Origin: Stakelama pacifica
Lineage (GTDB): Bacteria; Pseudomonadota; Alphaproteobacteria; Sphingomonadales; Sphingomonadaceae
Length of the DNA: 64,000 nt
Direction: 5' to 3'
Assembly: GCF_004361835.1 (NCBI RefSeq)
Contig: NZ_SNWD01000015.1
Location: forward strand, 1-64,000
Positions within the stretch are counted from its first letter, which is position 1. Every line of letters begins with the position of its first letter. Positions 33,801 to 42,116 of the stretch are shown here, in pieces. Position numbers and translations under genes: made by a program. A model generated the notes under the pieces. The model searched no databases. It saw nothing but the letters and a program-made list of their open reading frames with translations, and was not told the origin of the DNA.

Positions 33801-34436
33801 CCGGGCCAGAAGGCCGACAGCAAGCTGTATCAGCTGACCTTCTATTCGGCGACGACCTTTGCCAACGGCATTTCGCTTGATTCGCAGATCAGCGGCGGTG
33901 CCTATTCGGTCAATACCGAGCGTAATGTTACGATCGGCGCGGACAGCTACGATCTTACCGCCAGGGACACCGCCTTTGCCCTGACCGGTGAAGTGGGGCT
34001 TAGTAAGGACCTCACCCCGGCGTCCGCGCTGTCGATCACGCCGCGCATCGCAGGCCGCTTCACCCGGATCGGCTTCACCCCGACCGCGGAACAGGGCGGC
34101 GGCCCCGCCCTGCAATATGACCTTGGCAATTATGACAGCCTTCAGGGGCGCGCGGGCGTGAAGGTCGCGACAAAGGGCCGGTTCCAGCCCTACGCAACCG
34201 CTACCTTCGTCCATGATTTCAAGGACAAGCCGGCGGCGTTCGGTGCGAATTTCGTCGGCGGGGTCGGCCCCAATGCGCTGTTCGCGATGCCGGGATCGGA
34301 CAAGAACTGGGGCGAACTGGGCGCCGGTATCTCGACCGGCGGCCGCGTATCGGTCAGCGCCGAGGCGTTCACCACCGTGGCGCGTTCGGATGTCGAATAT
34401 CAGACGTATCGCGCATCGCTGCGTATCGCCTTCTAA
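30900..34436 (+). CDS. Autotransporter with S1 (trypsin-like) protease passenger
   Basis: This is a 1178-residue type Va secreted protein. Signal peptide: residues 1-36 (long basic n-region, hydrophobic core, cleavage near AQAQ). Residues 39-86 are four 12-residue repeats. A trypsin-like domain follows with H138 (LFAAHC), D210 (GDVAIASLD) and S339 (GGGDSGGP), then a linker, a beta-helix-like stretch (about 590-770) and a C-terminal 12-strand barrel from about 900 ending Y-R-A-S-L-R-I-A-F, with the terminal aromatic residue used by the Bam machinery. It should cross the outer membrane by its own barrel and present or release an active protease. The start at 30900 has AGGGGG 5 nt upstream. The long n-region resembles extended signal peptides of autotransporters. 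Confidence 0.9.
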   Translation: MTTNELRTKRRARNNLVLASTSVIACLAAASAAQAQTSKPDFAIDIAQSARPDFAINAPQTSRPDFAVDVPQTAAPHFAEDMPQVAVEGPGEGYDVNPGQPGSIFQEGINGVGQFYRADGFVCTGSLINPRTVLFAAHCVNDIGTDAFGSDTGGVPAAFSFQGDAVDGLRSWIRAGYSTVTEDAVYNVNQILFNPQSIARPESQGFIEGDVAIASLDTPAVGIPTWAILFSPLSAPDSIDSADGTGYHVISTGYGITGYGNGPTAEDVDFRRRAAENMIGILGSLNDRNDWLFGPDDYGLPQNLYQLDFDDPNRENPYDFNVFKDDAQNPEGITGGGDSGGPLILDQEFAEQVVIGVLSGGSRFFGAQPYTTYGTTSFYQPLYLFWDWIAENSPYRYVSAKEGDGMWSDPDHWVTTLDPAFRVIDADGKLVNGIPTAPGAGAYGEDPNQFGQVCDGEACVDLATGDIVDYDGNVLVPAGTQTTETAGLGDKSNIGKVAALISENLAQAGTAGATAAAVGTAALPTATIENGLPGASGFVPMNSDPYWVADPQSGELSLSKARYYDVDLSAAGTTTMDMQAVIDHLVISGDDAGLDVTADGLLLSLTEINQKRGKVNVDGLLATYGDYSLTKGLISGTGSIVANVVDNVSGVIAPATIGTTGTLTINGSVMMASASGLAIDLGENGVSDVLDVRGFATDSPFGTIVTSGIANLGGAVMFTATDGTIIRPGYSYTFLTADGGITSQFNATNPISAVLFPELTYGADSVSVRIVAGSYAQAVDRASGIQTAYAGLLDRNRAQYDKYSNLYGAMDMLQTAPLRATLESLAPRAQTAAIGSGTAMVEANARFFANRIDRVRDGNAGGTLALYGQPMQIASAASLNPAMAVNVANEASAQPMVEEGVLPDDMSAFIAGGYINGNSRGMPTASPYVRNEFDGFFVAGGVEKAVDTNGMFGIAFSYTDINGDPGVPGQKADSKLYQLTFYSATTFANGISLDSQISGGAYSVNTERNVTIGADSYDLTARDTAFALTGEVGLSKDLTPASALSITPRIAGRFTRIGFTPTAEQGGGPALQYDLGNYDSLQGRAGVKVATKGRFQPYATATFVHDFKDKPAAFGANFVGGVGPNALFAMPGSDKNWGELGAGISTGGRVSVSAEAFTTVARSDVEYQTYRASLRIAF
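31014..31157 (+). repeat. Four 36-bp tandem repeats encoding (K/R/A)P(D/H)FAxDxPQ
   Basis: Residues 39-86 repeat with period 12: KPDFAIDIAQSA, RPDFAINAPQTS, RPDFAVDVPQTA, APHFAEDMPQVA. The copies differ at the base level, so the array is not freshly amplified. It lies between the signal peptide and the protease domain. Confidence 0.9.
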
Positions 34437-34460
34437 TCATTATCTTCCTGGGTTAAGGAA

Positions 34461-34491
34461 GGGCGACCCCGCGACGGGTCGCCCTTTTTTT
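34461..34491 (+). terminator. Rho-independent terminator of the autotransporter gene
   Basis: GGGCGACCC and GGGTCGCCC pair across a 6-nt loop and are followed by seven T residues, 25 bp after the stop codon. Confidence 0.93.
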
Positions 34492-34516
34492 GTCGAGAGG
34501 ACGTTACGCCGCCGCC

Positions 34517-35253
34517 ATGACCTCTCGCGACACCACCTCTCCGCTGCCCCGCCGATCGGGCACGCAAACGCAGATATCGCTGGCGCAGCGGCTGACGCCG
34601 TTTTTCTGGTTCCCCATCCAATGGCCCTGGTTGTTGCGCAGCCTTTCGGGCGGATCGCCCATGCGAAAGGCCGCACTGCTGCGCGAACTCGACCTTTGCG
34701 ATGACGCGCTGCCGAACCTTGGAAGCTGGAAGGCCGATATCGGCTATCTGGAGCTGATCGTCGCAACGATCCGCGAGCTGCGTCCCATGCATGTTGTCGA
34801 GCTGGGCGCGGGAGCATCCACCCTTGTCGCGGGGCGTGCGCTGGCCCTGAATGGCGGCGGCACGCTTCACAGTTGCGACCAGCATGGTGAATTTGTCGAT
34901 GCGACCAGTCGCTGGCTAGAGGAGCATGGAGTTGCGGTCGATCTTCGTGCTGCACCGCTGGTGCCGGCCCCCGATGGCTGGCCCGGCCAGTGGTACGATC
35001 ATGGCGCATTACCCGATCGCATCGATCTGTTGCTGATCGACGGGCCCCCTGGACCGTGCATCCGCTGGTGCGCGGCGCGGCGGCCAGCCTGTTCGATCGT
35101 ATCCCGGTGGGCGGCATGGTGCTGCTCGATGACGGCGCGCGACCGGGCGAGCGGATGGTCGCACACAAATGGCGCAAAGCCTGGCCCGGTTTTCGCTTCG
35201 ATCTGGTCAAGCCGGGAACCAAGGGCACGCTGATCGGTCGCCGCATTCGCTGA
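34517..35253 (+). pseudogene. Class I SAM-dependent methyltransferase with a -1 frameshift
   Basis: The first part encodes LTPFFWFPIQWPWLLRSL and a methyltransferase core: MHVVELGAGASTLVAGRAL for SAM binding, GTLHSCDQHGEF, and DLLLIDGPP near residue 175. After GGGCCCCCTGG (about 35042-35052) the frame departs. Reading one frame over restores WTVHPLVRGAAASLFDRIPVGGMVLLDDGARPGERMV and a clean end at 35253. One missing C in the run would rejoin the two halves. It is either a recent inactivation, a slippery site or a sequencing error. Family: FkbM/rhamnosyl-type class I methyltransferases; substrate unknown. Confidence 0.75.
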
Positions 35254-35261
35254 ATGCGGCG

Positions 35262-35990
35262 TCAATCGGCGAAGCGGTGTCGCACCTCCAGCGACCCGCC
35301 CTGCACGACGATCTCGTTGAAGGAGGGCGCTGCGTCGCGCGTCCGTTCGGAAAGCGTTCCCGCCCCGATCAGGCGTATCGTCCGCCCGTCGATATGATGG
35401 GCGGCGTCAAACGGGTCGTGGACATGGCCGGTGAGCACCGCATGCGCGCCCGCGCGCGCCAGCGCATCGAGCGCAGGTTCGCCGCCATGCGTGCGCGAGG
35501 TCGATCGCGTCCCCGGCTCGATCAGCGGATGGTGGCAGGCGACAAGGACCACATGGTCATCGCGATGCTCAGCCACTTCGGACAGCGCCTCTTTCAGCGA
35601 ACTGCCGCTCACCCGCCCTTTCGACCAGTTGAGCCGGAACTGAAACCGGGCGGTGGTCTTTAGCGGCACGACCGCCACGCCTTTCAGGTCGAGCGGGCGC
35701 TCGACCAACTGCGCGACCGATCGATAGCGCTGATAGGGGCTGAACAGGCGCGCCACCGGATTGAAATAGGGCAGATCGTGATTGCCGACTTCCACCGTGA
35801 CCGGTCGGCCGAGCGATGCGAGCCAGTCCGAAGCCGCCGCGAATTCCCGCTTTCGCGCGCGCATGGTCAGGTCGCCGGTCACGATAACGGCGTCGGGCCG
35901 CTCATCGGTGACAAGCCGCGCGAACCAGTCGAGCGCAGAGCGGTCCTCCGCACCGAAATGGAGGTCGCTGACATGGAACAGTCTGGTCAT
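35262..35990 (-). CDS. Metallophosphoesterase (calcineurin-like)
   Basis: The 242 residues show the five blocks of the family: FHVSDLHFG (D-x-H), VIVTGDL, VGNHDLP, VLVACHHPL and VLTGHVHDP. This coordinates a two-metal centre. The closest known type is the Icc/CpdA-like phosphodiesterase group, though the substrate is unproven. The start at 35990 overlaps the preceding gene's stop (ATGA), so it is coupled to the lipid-kinase gene. The last 9 bases separate it from the methyltransferase remnant on the other strand. Confidence 0.92.
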   Translation of the reverse strand: MTRLFHVSDLHFGAEDRSALDWFARLVTDERPDAVIVTGDLTMRARKREFAAASDWLASLGRPVTVEVGNHDLPYFNPVARLFSPYQRYRSVAQLVERPLDLKGVAVVPLKTTARFQFRLNWSKGRVSGSSLKEALSEVAEHRDDHVVLVACHHPLIEPGTRSTSRTHGGEPALDALARAGAHAVLTGHVHDPFDAAHHIDGRTIRLIGAGTLSERTRDAAPSFNEIVVQGGSLEVRHRFAD

Positions 35991-36820
35991 TCGCGCTCCT
36001 TTCGCGTGGTGATGAACCGGCGGCCGCTCATCGCGCACCGAATATCGGTTCCGGGCGGCAGCATCACCGGCTCGCCGTCAAACAAAGCCAGCCGCGACGC
36101 GCTGCCACGAACCCGCAGATGCCCGACCGTCGCCCGTTCGACCGCGCTCGCCGCGAGCCAGTGCCCGCGCAGCCATTGCCAGCCAAGCTCGCCCGCCATG
36201 CGCCAGTCATGCGCGACGACACCCGCAACCTTCAGCCCCTCTGTCGCAGGCTGCACCCATATCGCCTGATATCGTCCGGGAAGCTCGGGCGTGTCGGCGA
36301 GCCGAACGCCTTTCCCGAAGGTCACGCGCCAGGCATGGCGGATGCCGGCGATCGCGCGCCGTATCCGACCGACGCGCATATTTTCCCGCGCACGATACCA
36401 ATAAGCGGCGGGGCCGAGGATCACCCCGACAAACGCGCGATGGTCGCCGGCAATCACCTGCGGCACGGCGACGGTGCGATGCATGGTGGCTGCACGGCGC
36501 ACGATCTCGACCGGGTCGAGCACATCGTGCAGCTCGCGCGCCAGCAGGTTCATCGTTCCGCCGGGCAGGATCAGCAGCGCGCCGGGCCAGTCGGCCAGCC
36601 GATGCGCGACGGCATTGATCGTGCCGTCGCCCGCGAACAGCACCACCGTATCGACTCGCGCGGCGGTCAGCGTTTGCGCATCGGGAAGCGGCGCTTCGGG
36701 AAAGCGGCTATGCCCGGCCAGCTGTAGTCCTGATGCGCGAAATGCCTCCTCAATGGCGGCCCGGCGCGTATCGCCGACCGACCCGGACTGATCGTTGGTG
36801 ATGAACCATAAAATCCGCAT
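35987..36820 (-). CDS. Diacylglycerol-kinase-family lipid kinase
   Basis: This is a DAGK-catalytic-domain protein of 277 residues. It starts MRILWFITNDQSGS, has VLFAGDGTINAVAHRL for the GDGT nucleotide loop and LLILPGGTMNLLAREL for the second motif, and ends in a beta-sandwich segment (RLALFDGEPVMLPPG). It phosphorylates a diacylglycerol or sphingolipid-like alcohol; the sphingolipid biology of this group makes a long-chain base plausible (inference). It is coupled to the downstream metallophosphoesterase. Confidence 0.88.
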   Translation of the reverse strand: MRILWFITNDQSGSVGDTRRAAIEEAFRASGLQLAGHSRFPEAPLPDAQTLTAARVDTVVLFAGDGTINAVAHRLADWPGALLILPGGTMNLLARELHDVLDPVEIVRRAATMHRTVAVPQVIAGDHRAFVGVILGPAAYWYRARENMRVGRIRRAIAGIRHAWRVTFGKGVRLADTPELPGRYQAIWVQPATEGLKVAGVVAHDWRMAGELGWQWLRGHWLAASAVERATVGHLRVRGSASRLALFDGEPVMLPPGTDIRCAMSGRRFITTRKERE

Positions 36821-36903
36821 TGTCCGCGGTGAACGCACCAGATCGAAAAAAGACCTGCACGAATTTTCAGCCGGCGCGCGCGAGGATGCCAATACCGACC
36901 AGC

Positions 36904-37140
36904 GTTGATCCGAAACTGTTGTACCAGCGTCAGGCCATCCAGAGCGCCACACCGCCCGCAGCCTTACATCGCCGCTCCGCGCAACCCCGGCGCCCCAGGC
37001 CTTCGGCCCCGGCCTCCGCCGGGGCGACGCAGGATGTCAGCGGCTTATATGCACCGCGATTTCCCCAATCGTCGCCCCGGCGAAGGCCGGGGCCGCTACG
37101 GTCTGGCACCAACCCCGATCCAGACCCGCCTTTGCAAGGA
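36904..37140. repeat. Dispersed repeat family B, copy 1
   Basis: This stretch shares extended similarity with 45398-45630: both begin GTTGATCCG, contain GTTGTACC, ATCCAGAGCGC, the palindrome GCCCCGGC-CTCC-GCCGGGGC (37006-37025 here), an identical 23-base block at 37039-37061, and the second palindrome arm CGCCCCGGCGAAGGCCGGGG. It occupies most of the 505-bp gap before ompA. The rest, to 37325, shows nothing I can name. Confidence 0.8.
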
Positions 37141-37325
37141 CCGCAGCGACCATTGCGAGCTTCGAAGGCGCGGGGCAATCCGGCAGCGGCGTGCGCATCG
37201 CCGGATCGCTGCGCCGGTGCGCTCTTTCGATGACGATCCGGCAGGCAGGCAGGGTTATCGCAGGCTGGTGTAAGGCAGGGCAGCAACGGGCGGGGGCGGC
37301 ACGATCGTCGCGACGCCCCCTGATC

Positions 37326-38231
37326 TTACAGCTCGTCAAGCCCCTTGCTGACCAGAATATTCACCGCGACGCGGCGATTCTGCGCCTTGCCCGATGCGGT
37401 GGCATTGCTGGCCGTCGGGTCGGCTTCCGCCATGCCGGTCGGGGTCAGCATGCGATAGGGTTTCCAGCCGCATTGCTGTTGCAGATAATTGACCACGCGC
37501 CCGGCCCGCTTTTCGCTAAGCTCCTGATTAAGCTCCTGACTGCCGGTCGAATCGGTATAGCCGACGACCAGCAGCAGCGCATTGTCCATGCTCTCGGCCT
37601 GCGCAGCCGTCTGGCACAACGCGTTCTTTGCCTGCGACGAGAGCACTGCCTTGCCCGTGTCGAAATTCACATTGGTCGTGCCCTTCACATTATATTGATC
37701 GAGGTCGCCGACATGCGCGCGCAGTGCCTTGGTATCCGCTGCGTTCTGCGCGATCGCCGCGCCCTGTTCGTCGAACCGCTGATCGGTGCCGTTGCGGATC
37801 ATCGAGGCGAATTTGAGGTCCTTTTTCTTGAGATCGATCTCGCTTGCCACCAGCTGATCGCCCGCCTGCATCGTCTCGACACTGACCGGCAGACCGTTGA
37901 GCAGCGCATCCGCCGCGATCTTGCTGCGCCCCAGCCCCAGAAAGCCGCCATGCGCCTTGATCATGGTGTCGTCGGTCAGCGCGATGACCGCCTTGGTGCC
38001 GTCATCGACGGTAACCTGAACGCTGTTACCGCTGCGCGCGGAGATGATGCCCTCAATCTCCGGCCCTTCGGTCATTTCGGCAGCTGCTGGAACCGGCTGC
38101 TGGCCATAGACGGTCATCGGCGTGTCGGTTTCGGGCGGCTGCGGCAGGTCCTGCGCGCCCGCAGGTACGGCAGTTCCGGCGAGCAGGGCGAGCGTCAGCA
38201 GGAATTTCGGCTGGCTGGAATGAACGGTCAT
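37326..38231 (-). CDS. OmpA family outer-membrane protein
   Basis: The 301 residues comprise a signal peptide (FLLTLALLAGTAVPAGAQ, cleavage near residue 26), a small beta-rich domain (IEGIISARSGNSVQVTVDDGTKAVIALTDDT) and a C-terminal OmpA peptidoglycan-binding domain (VNFDTGKAVLSSQAKNAL, VVGYTDSTGSQELNQELSEKRAGRVVNYL, NRRVAVNIL). The eight-strand OmpA barrel is absent, so it is more like a soluble or peptidoglycan-bound periplasmic protein. AAGGAG lies 9 nt before the ATG. Confidence 0.93.
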   Translation of the reverse strand: MTVHSSQPKFLLTLALLAGTAVPAGAQDLPQPPETDTPMTVYGQQPVPAAAEMTEGPEIEGIISARSGNSVQVTVDDGTKAVIALTDDTMIKAHGGFLGLGRSKIAADALLNGLPVSVETMQAGDQLVASEIDLKKKDLKFASMIRNGTDQRFDEQGAAIAQNAADTKALRAHVGDLDQYNVKGTTNVNFDTGKAVLSSQAKNALCQTAAQAESMDNALLLVVGYTDSTGSQELNQELSEKRAGRVVNYLQQQCGWKPYRMLTPTGMAEADPTASNATASGKAQNRRVAVNILVSKGLDEL

Positions 38232-38502
38232 TGCGGACTCCTTCAAAAATGATCGGTCGGGACTGCACGGTTGCATGCATATGTCCCGCGACCCCGATCG
38301 GGCATCCCGCACCTTTCATGAGCATGAACAACGGGTTGGGCGAAGCATTCCCTCCGGTGACGCGCCCCCCTTGCGGGGCGAACCGAGCCGTCAGGCGGTA
38401 CGGGGGAAGGTGATGACCGCGCTCGCACTTCCCTCACGAGCCGGAGCCATGAGACAAGAACATCGCCCCGCCGACAGGGTTCGACACCACAGCAATGGCC
38501 GC

Positions 38503-38531
38503 TTGACAATTCAAGGCAACGCGAGCATTTC
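38503..38531 (+). promoter_or_regulatory. Likely sigma70-type promoter of tRNA-Gly
   Basis: TTGACA (38503-38508) is followed after 17 bp by a weak CATTTC (38526-38531), about 11 nt before the tRNA 5' end. A consensus -35 with a weak -10 is common for tRNA promoters of alphaproteobacteria. The rest of the 310-bp gap before it (38232-38502) shows no gene I can support. Confidence 0.5.
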
Positions 38532-38541
38532 CGCCGCTCAC

Positions 38542-38615
38542 GCGGGCGTAGCTCAATGGCAGAGCAGAAGCTTCCCAAGCTTACGACGGGGGTTCGATTC
38601 CCCTCGCCCGCTCCA
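38542..38615 (+). tRNA. tRNA-Gly (anticodon CCC)
   Basis: GCGGGCG pairs with CGCCCGC, the D-arm reads GCTCAATGGCAGAGC, the anticodon loop TTCCCAA gives CCC (reading GGG), and the T-arm GGGGG-TTCGATT-CCCCT is complete. CCA is encoded; total 74 nt. Confidence 0.95.
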
Positions 38616-38676
38616 ACAGCGCTCCGCGACGAACCCCCTTTTCGGTTTGCGCTACGCACTGCCGTGCTTCGCTTGT

Positions 38677-38700
38677 GGTTCGATCCCCCTCGCCCGGTCC
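38677..38700 (+). repeat. Duplicated 3' fragment of tRNA-Gly
   Basis: GGTTCGATCCCCCTCGCCCG, continuing to 38700, repeats the T-arm and acceptor 3' side of the tRNA (38591-38614) with 2 mismatches in 24. Such duplicated tRNA ends are the footprint of site-specific integration, here about 62 bp apart with nothing left between. Confidence 0.6.
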
Positions 38701-38785
38701 GGCAGCCCAATCGTTTCCCGCCGCTCGTGAACCAAAGCGCCGCCACGGTCGTTCGCTTGTCGAATCGACATTTTCGGAGGCTTGC

Positions 38786-40444
38786 TTGAAATATCTGCGA
38801 TCGGTGCTCGGCTTCATGGTTCGGGCGCAGCTGTTCATCGCCGCGATCCTGTTCACCGCGCTGTTCGTCATTCTTGGCATGAACCTCCACCCTGGCTGGC
38901 TGATCGGGCTGGTGATCTCGGTCCCGCTGCTGCTGCTCGGCCTGTACGATAGTTTTCAGGAGCATCTGACGCTGACCCGCAACTATCCGGTAGCGGCGCA
39001 TATCCGCTGGCTGTTCTTCGACCTGCGCCCCTATCTGCGCCAATATATCGTCGAGGGCGATCTGGAGGGAAAACCCTACAGCATCGAGGCGCGCAATCTG
39101 GTCTATGCCCGTGCGCGCGGGACGAGCGAGGCGCATCCCTTCGGCACCGAACTGGATGTCAATGCCGAGGGCTATTCGTGGATCAACCATTCGATCAAAC
39201 CGGCCGAGAAGCCGGACAAATCGCCGCGCACGCTGATCGGCACCGATCAGTGCCGCCACCCTTATTCGGCGTCGCTGCTCAATGTATCGGCGATGAGTTT
39301 CGGCTCGCTGTCGGCCAATGCGATCCGCGCGCTCAATCTGGGTGCGAAGACCGGCGGCTATTTTCACGATACCGGCGAAGGGGGGCTGAGCCGCTATCAC
39401 CTTGAACATGGCGGCGATGTGGTGTGGGAAATCGGCTCAGGCTATTTCGGCTGCCGGAACGAGGACGGTTCGTTCGATCCCGATCTCTTCACCGAAGGCG
39501 CGCAGCGCGACCAAGTGAAGATGACCGAAATCAAGCTCAGCCAGGGCGCGAAGCCCGGCCATGGCGGCATGTTACCGGGCGCGAAAGTGACTCAGGAGAT
39601 CGCCGAAACGCGCAAAGTGCCTGCGCATCAGGACTGCCTCTCGCCGCGCGGCCATTCGGCGTTTTCGACGCCATGCGAAATGCTCGAATTCGCTGCATCG
39701 ATGCGAGACATGTCGGGCGGCAAGCCGGTCGGCCTGAAGCTGTGCGTCGGCCAGATCCACGAAGTGTTCGCGATCATGAAGGCGATCCGAAAGACCGGCA
39801 TCCTGCCCGATTTCATCGTGGTCGACGGCGCGGAGGGCGGCACCGGGGCAGCGCCGCTGGAACTGTCGAACCATGTCGGCATGCCGCTTCGCGAAGGGCT
39901 GATCCTGATGCGCAATGCGCTGGTCGGAACGGGCCTGAAAAAGCATATCCGGCTGGGGGCCAGCGGAAAGGTGTTTTCAGGCGCAGGCATGGCGGAAAAT
40001 CTCGCTATCGGCGCGGACTGGTGCAACGCGGCGCGGGCGTTTCTATTCTCGATCGGCTGCATTCAGGCGCAGCGCTGCCACACCGGCACCTGCCCCACCG
40101 GCATCACGACACAGGACCCGATCCGTCAGCGCGGGCTGGTCGTCGATACCCAGTCGAAGCACGCGGCGCGCTTTCACGAAAAGACGCTGGAAGCGCTTGC
40201 CGATATCGTGGCGGCGGCGGGGCTGGAACATCCCCGCGACCTGCGCCCCCACCACCTGTCGATGCGCGGTGATGCGATCAAGGCGGGCAGCATCGACGCG
40301 CTCGACGCCTTTATCGATGAAAACCAGCTGATCGACGCGCCCGACGAAACGATTTACGCGCGCCACTGGGAGGCAGCCGACCCGGACAGTTTTTCAGCGC
40401 GCAGCGAAATCCCCCATGCTCCCGCGAAGCAGAAATCGGCGTGA
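38786..40444 (+). CDS. Membrane-anchored FMN-binding glutamate-synthase-domain protein
   Basis: Of the 552 residues, the first 60 form two hydrophobic helices (AQLFIAAILFTALFVILGM and LIGLVISVPLLLLGLY). The rest is the FMN/central domain of glutamate synthase: AMSFGSLSANAIRALNLGA, HDTGEGGLSRYHL, IKLSQGAKPGHGGMLPG, VDGAEGGTGAAPLE, and a cysteine set GCIQAQRCHTGTCPTG that fits a 3Fe-4S cluster. It lacks the glutaminase domain, so it is not a complete GltB; its substrate is unknown. TTG at 38786 with GGAGG 5 nt before it is the best start; the first ATG is at 38816. Confidence 0.85.
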   Translation: MKYLRSVLGFMVRAQLFIAAILFTALFVILGMNLHPGWLIGLVISVPLLLLGLYDSFQEHLTLTRNYPVAAHIRWLFFDLRPYLRQYIVEGDLEGKPYSIEARNLVYARARGTSEAHPFGTELDVNAEGYSWINHSIKPAEKPDKSPRTLIGTDQCRHPYSASLLNVSAMSFGSLSANAIRALNLGAKTGGYFHDTGEGGLSRYHLEHGGDVVWEIGSGYFGCRNEDGSFDPDLFTEGAQRDQVKMTEIKLSQGAKPGHGGMLPGAKVTQEIAETRKVPAHQDCLSPRGHSAFSTPCEMLEFAASMRDMSGGKPVGLKLCVGQIHEVFAIMKAIRKTGILPDFIVVDGAEGGTGAAPLELSNHVGMPLREGLILMRNALVGTGLKKHIRLGASGKVFSGAGMAENLAIGADWCNAARAFLFSIGCIQAQRCHTGTCPTGITTQDPIRQRGLVVDTQSKHAARFHEKTLEALADIVAAAGLEHPRDLRPHHLSMRGDAIKAGSIDALDAFIDENQLIDAPDETIYARHWEAADPDSFSARSEIPHAPAKQKSA

Positions 40445-40465
40445 TTTGGGCTTGCCCGCCCGCCA

Positions 40466-41221
40466 CTATATCCCGCCCTCAACGACCTCGCGGCCGCTAT
40501 CGGTAAGCGCGCGGGTCAGGTCGGTGATGCACGCATCGACCAGCGCCGGGTCGGTGGCGCGGACGACGAAATTGGCGCCGGTGCGCCCTTCGCGAAAAAA
40601 GGGATAGCTGCCGATCGCGACGCCTTCATGCCCTTTCTCGGCCTCGCGCAGCAGATCGGCGACTTCGCTCTCACCGGTCCAGCAGCCGATCTGGCGCGCG
40701 ACCAGCGGCTTTCCGCCCTCCAGCGTGCCGGTCAGCGCGTCCATCATCCCCGCCGCGATATGCGGCACGCCCGCCAGAATGAAGATATTGGCGACTTTGA
40801 TGCCGGGCGCGCCCGACATGCGATTAACGATCAGTTCCGCCCCCTCGGGCGTTCGCGCCATGCGCAGCCGCGCTTCGGTAAGGCCGCCGCGCGTCGCATA
40901 ATGCGCCTCCAGCTGCGCGCGCGCTTCGGGATGGACAATCACGCCGACGCCCAGCGCGGCGGCGATCGCATCGACGGTGATATCATCATGCGTCGGCCCG
41001 ATGCCGCCGGTGGTGAAGAGATAGTCGTTGCGCGCCCGAAGCGCGTTCACCGCTTCGACGATCGCTTCGGTGCGATCGGGCACGACGCGCACCTCGGCAA
41101 GGCGGATGCCCTGCGCATTCAGCCACGTGGCGAGCTGCGCTATATTCCGGTCCTGCGTCCTGCCGGAAAGGATTTCGTCGCCGATCACGGCGAGCGCTGC
41201 GGTCCAGATACGTTCGGTCAT
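40466..41221 (-). CDS. cinA: CinA-like molybdopterin-binding-domain protein
   Basis: This is a protein of about 251 residues with the MoaB/MogA-like (COG1058) fold: LAVIGDEILSGRTQDRN, then DYLFTTGGIGPTHDDITVDAIAAALG, and LAGVPHIAAGMMDAL. Full CinA also has a C-terminal nicotinamide-nucleotide deamidase domain, which is missing, so this is the short form. Such proteins are linked to nucleotide damage repair or competence. There are ATGs at 41233 and 41221; neither has a clear ribosome-binding site. Confidence 0.88.
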   Translation of the reverse strand: MTERIWTAALAVIGDEILSGRTQDRNIAQLATWLNAQGIRLAEVRVVPDRTEAIVEAVNALRARNDYLFTTGGIGPTHDDITVDAIAAALGVGVIVHPEARAQLEAHYATRGGLTEARLRMARTPEGAELIVNRMSGAPGIKVANIFILAGVPHIAAGMMDALTGTLEGGKPLVARQIGCWTGESEVADLLREAEKGHEGVAIGSYPFFREGRTGANFVVRATDPALVDACITDLTRALTDSGREVVEGGI

Positions 41222-41285
41222 GCATGGGTGCATAGCCGGGATCGCCCCCCTCGCAAAGCGGGCAAAGCCGCGCTATATGGCCCCG

Positions 41286-42116
41286 ATGACCGAATATGTT
41301 GATGTCAGCGAAGGCGAAGCGATCACCCGCGACGGCGTGATCAAGCTATATGGCCCGGAAGGGTTCGAAGGAATGCGCAAGGCAGGCCGTCTTGCCGCCG
41401 AAGTGCTCGACGACCTTACCGAAAAGGTCATGCCCGGCGTGAACACGGCCGAGCTCGACGATTTCATCCGCGATCGGTTTCTGGCCGCCGGTGCGACGCC
41501 GGCGACACTGGGTTATCGCGGCTATACGCATAGCTCGTGCATCTCGATCAACCATGTCGTCTGCCACGGCATCCCCGGCGACAAGGCGCTGAAAGAGGGC
41601 GATATCGTCAATATCGACCCCACCCCGCTGCTGAACGGCTATCATGGCGATACCAGCCGCATGTTTCTGGTCGGTGAGGTGCCGATCAAGGCGCGGCGAC
41701 TGGTCGAAGTGACCTATGAATGCCTGATGCTCGGCATCGAACAGGCAAAGCCGGGCAACCATATGGGCGATGTCGCCAACGCCATTCAGCGCCATGCCGA
41801 AAAGCATCGCTATGGCGTCGTGCGCGATTTTTGCGGCCATGGCGTCGGCCTGCTCTTCCACGACGCACCCGAAGTCGTCCATGTCGGACGCCCCGGCACC
41901 GGCCCCGAACTGCGCCCCGGCATGATTTTCACCATCGAACCGATGATCAATATCGGCAAACCCGATGTGAAGATGCTCGACGATGGCTGGACCGCCGTCA
42001 CGCGCGACCGTTCGCTGTCGGCGCAGTTCGAACATTCGATCGGCATCACCGAAACGGGGTGCGAAATCTTCACGCTCAGCCCGAAAGGCTATCACCACCC
42101 GCCTTATGGCGTGTGA
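41286..42116 (+). CDS. map: Type I methionine aminopeptidase
   Basis: The 276 residues contain the metal-ligand pattern: NIDPTPLLNGYHGDTSR for the two Asp, FCGHGVGLLFHDAPEVVH for His, FTIEPMI for Glu and QFEHSIGIT for the last Glu. It removes the initiator methionine from nascent proteins. A SSCISINHVVCHGIP stretch marks the pita-bread fold. Its end overlaps the ModE-like gene on the opposite strand by 13 bp. Confidence 0.96.
   Translation: MTEYVDVSEGEAITRDGVIKLYGPEGFEGMRKAGRLAAEVLDDLTEKVMPGVNTAELDDFIRDRFLAAGATPATLGYRGYTHSSCISINHVVCHGIPGDKALKEGDIVNIDPTPLLNGYHGDTSRMFLVGEVPIKARRLVEVTYECLMLGIEQAKPGNHMGDVANAIQRHAEKHRYGVVRDFCGHGVGLLFHDAPEVVHVGRPGTGPELRPGMIFTIEPMINIGKPDVKMLDDGWTAVTRDRSLSAQFEHSIGITETGCEIFTLSPKGYHHPPYGV

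Noticed and set aside
38243..39409. Minus-strand frame containing the peptide ARGIEPPSVSLGSFCSAIELRPR
   Set aside because: This is the well-known translation artefact of a tRNA gene read backward, here tRNA-Gly at 38542-38615.
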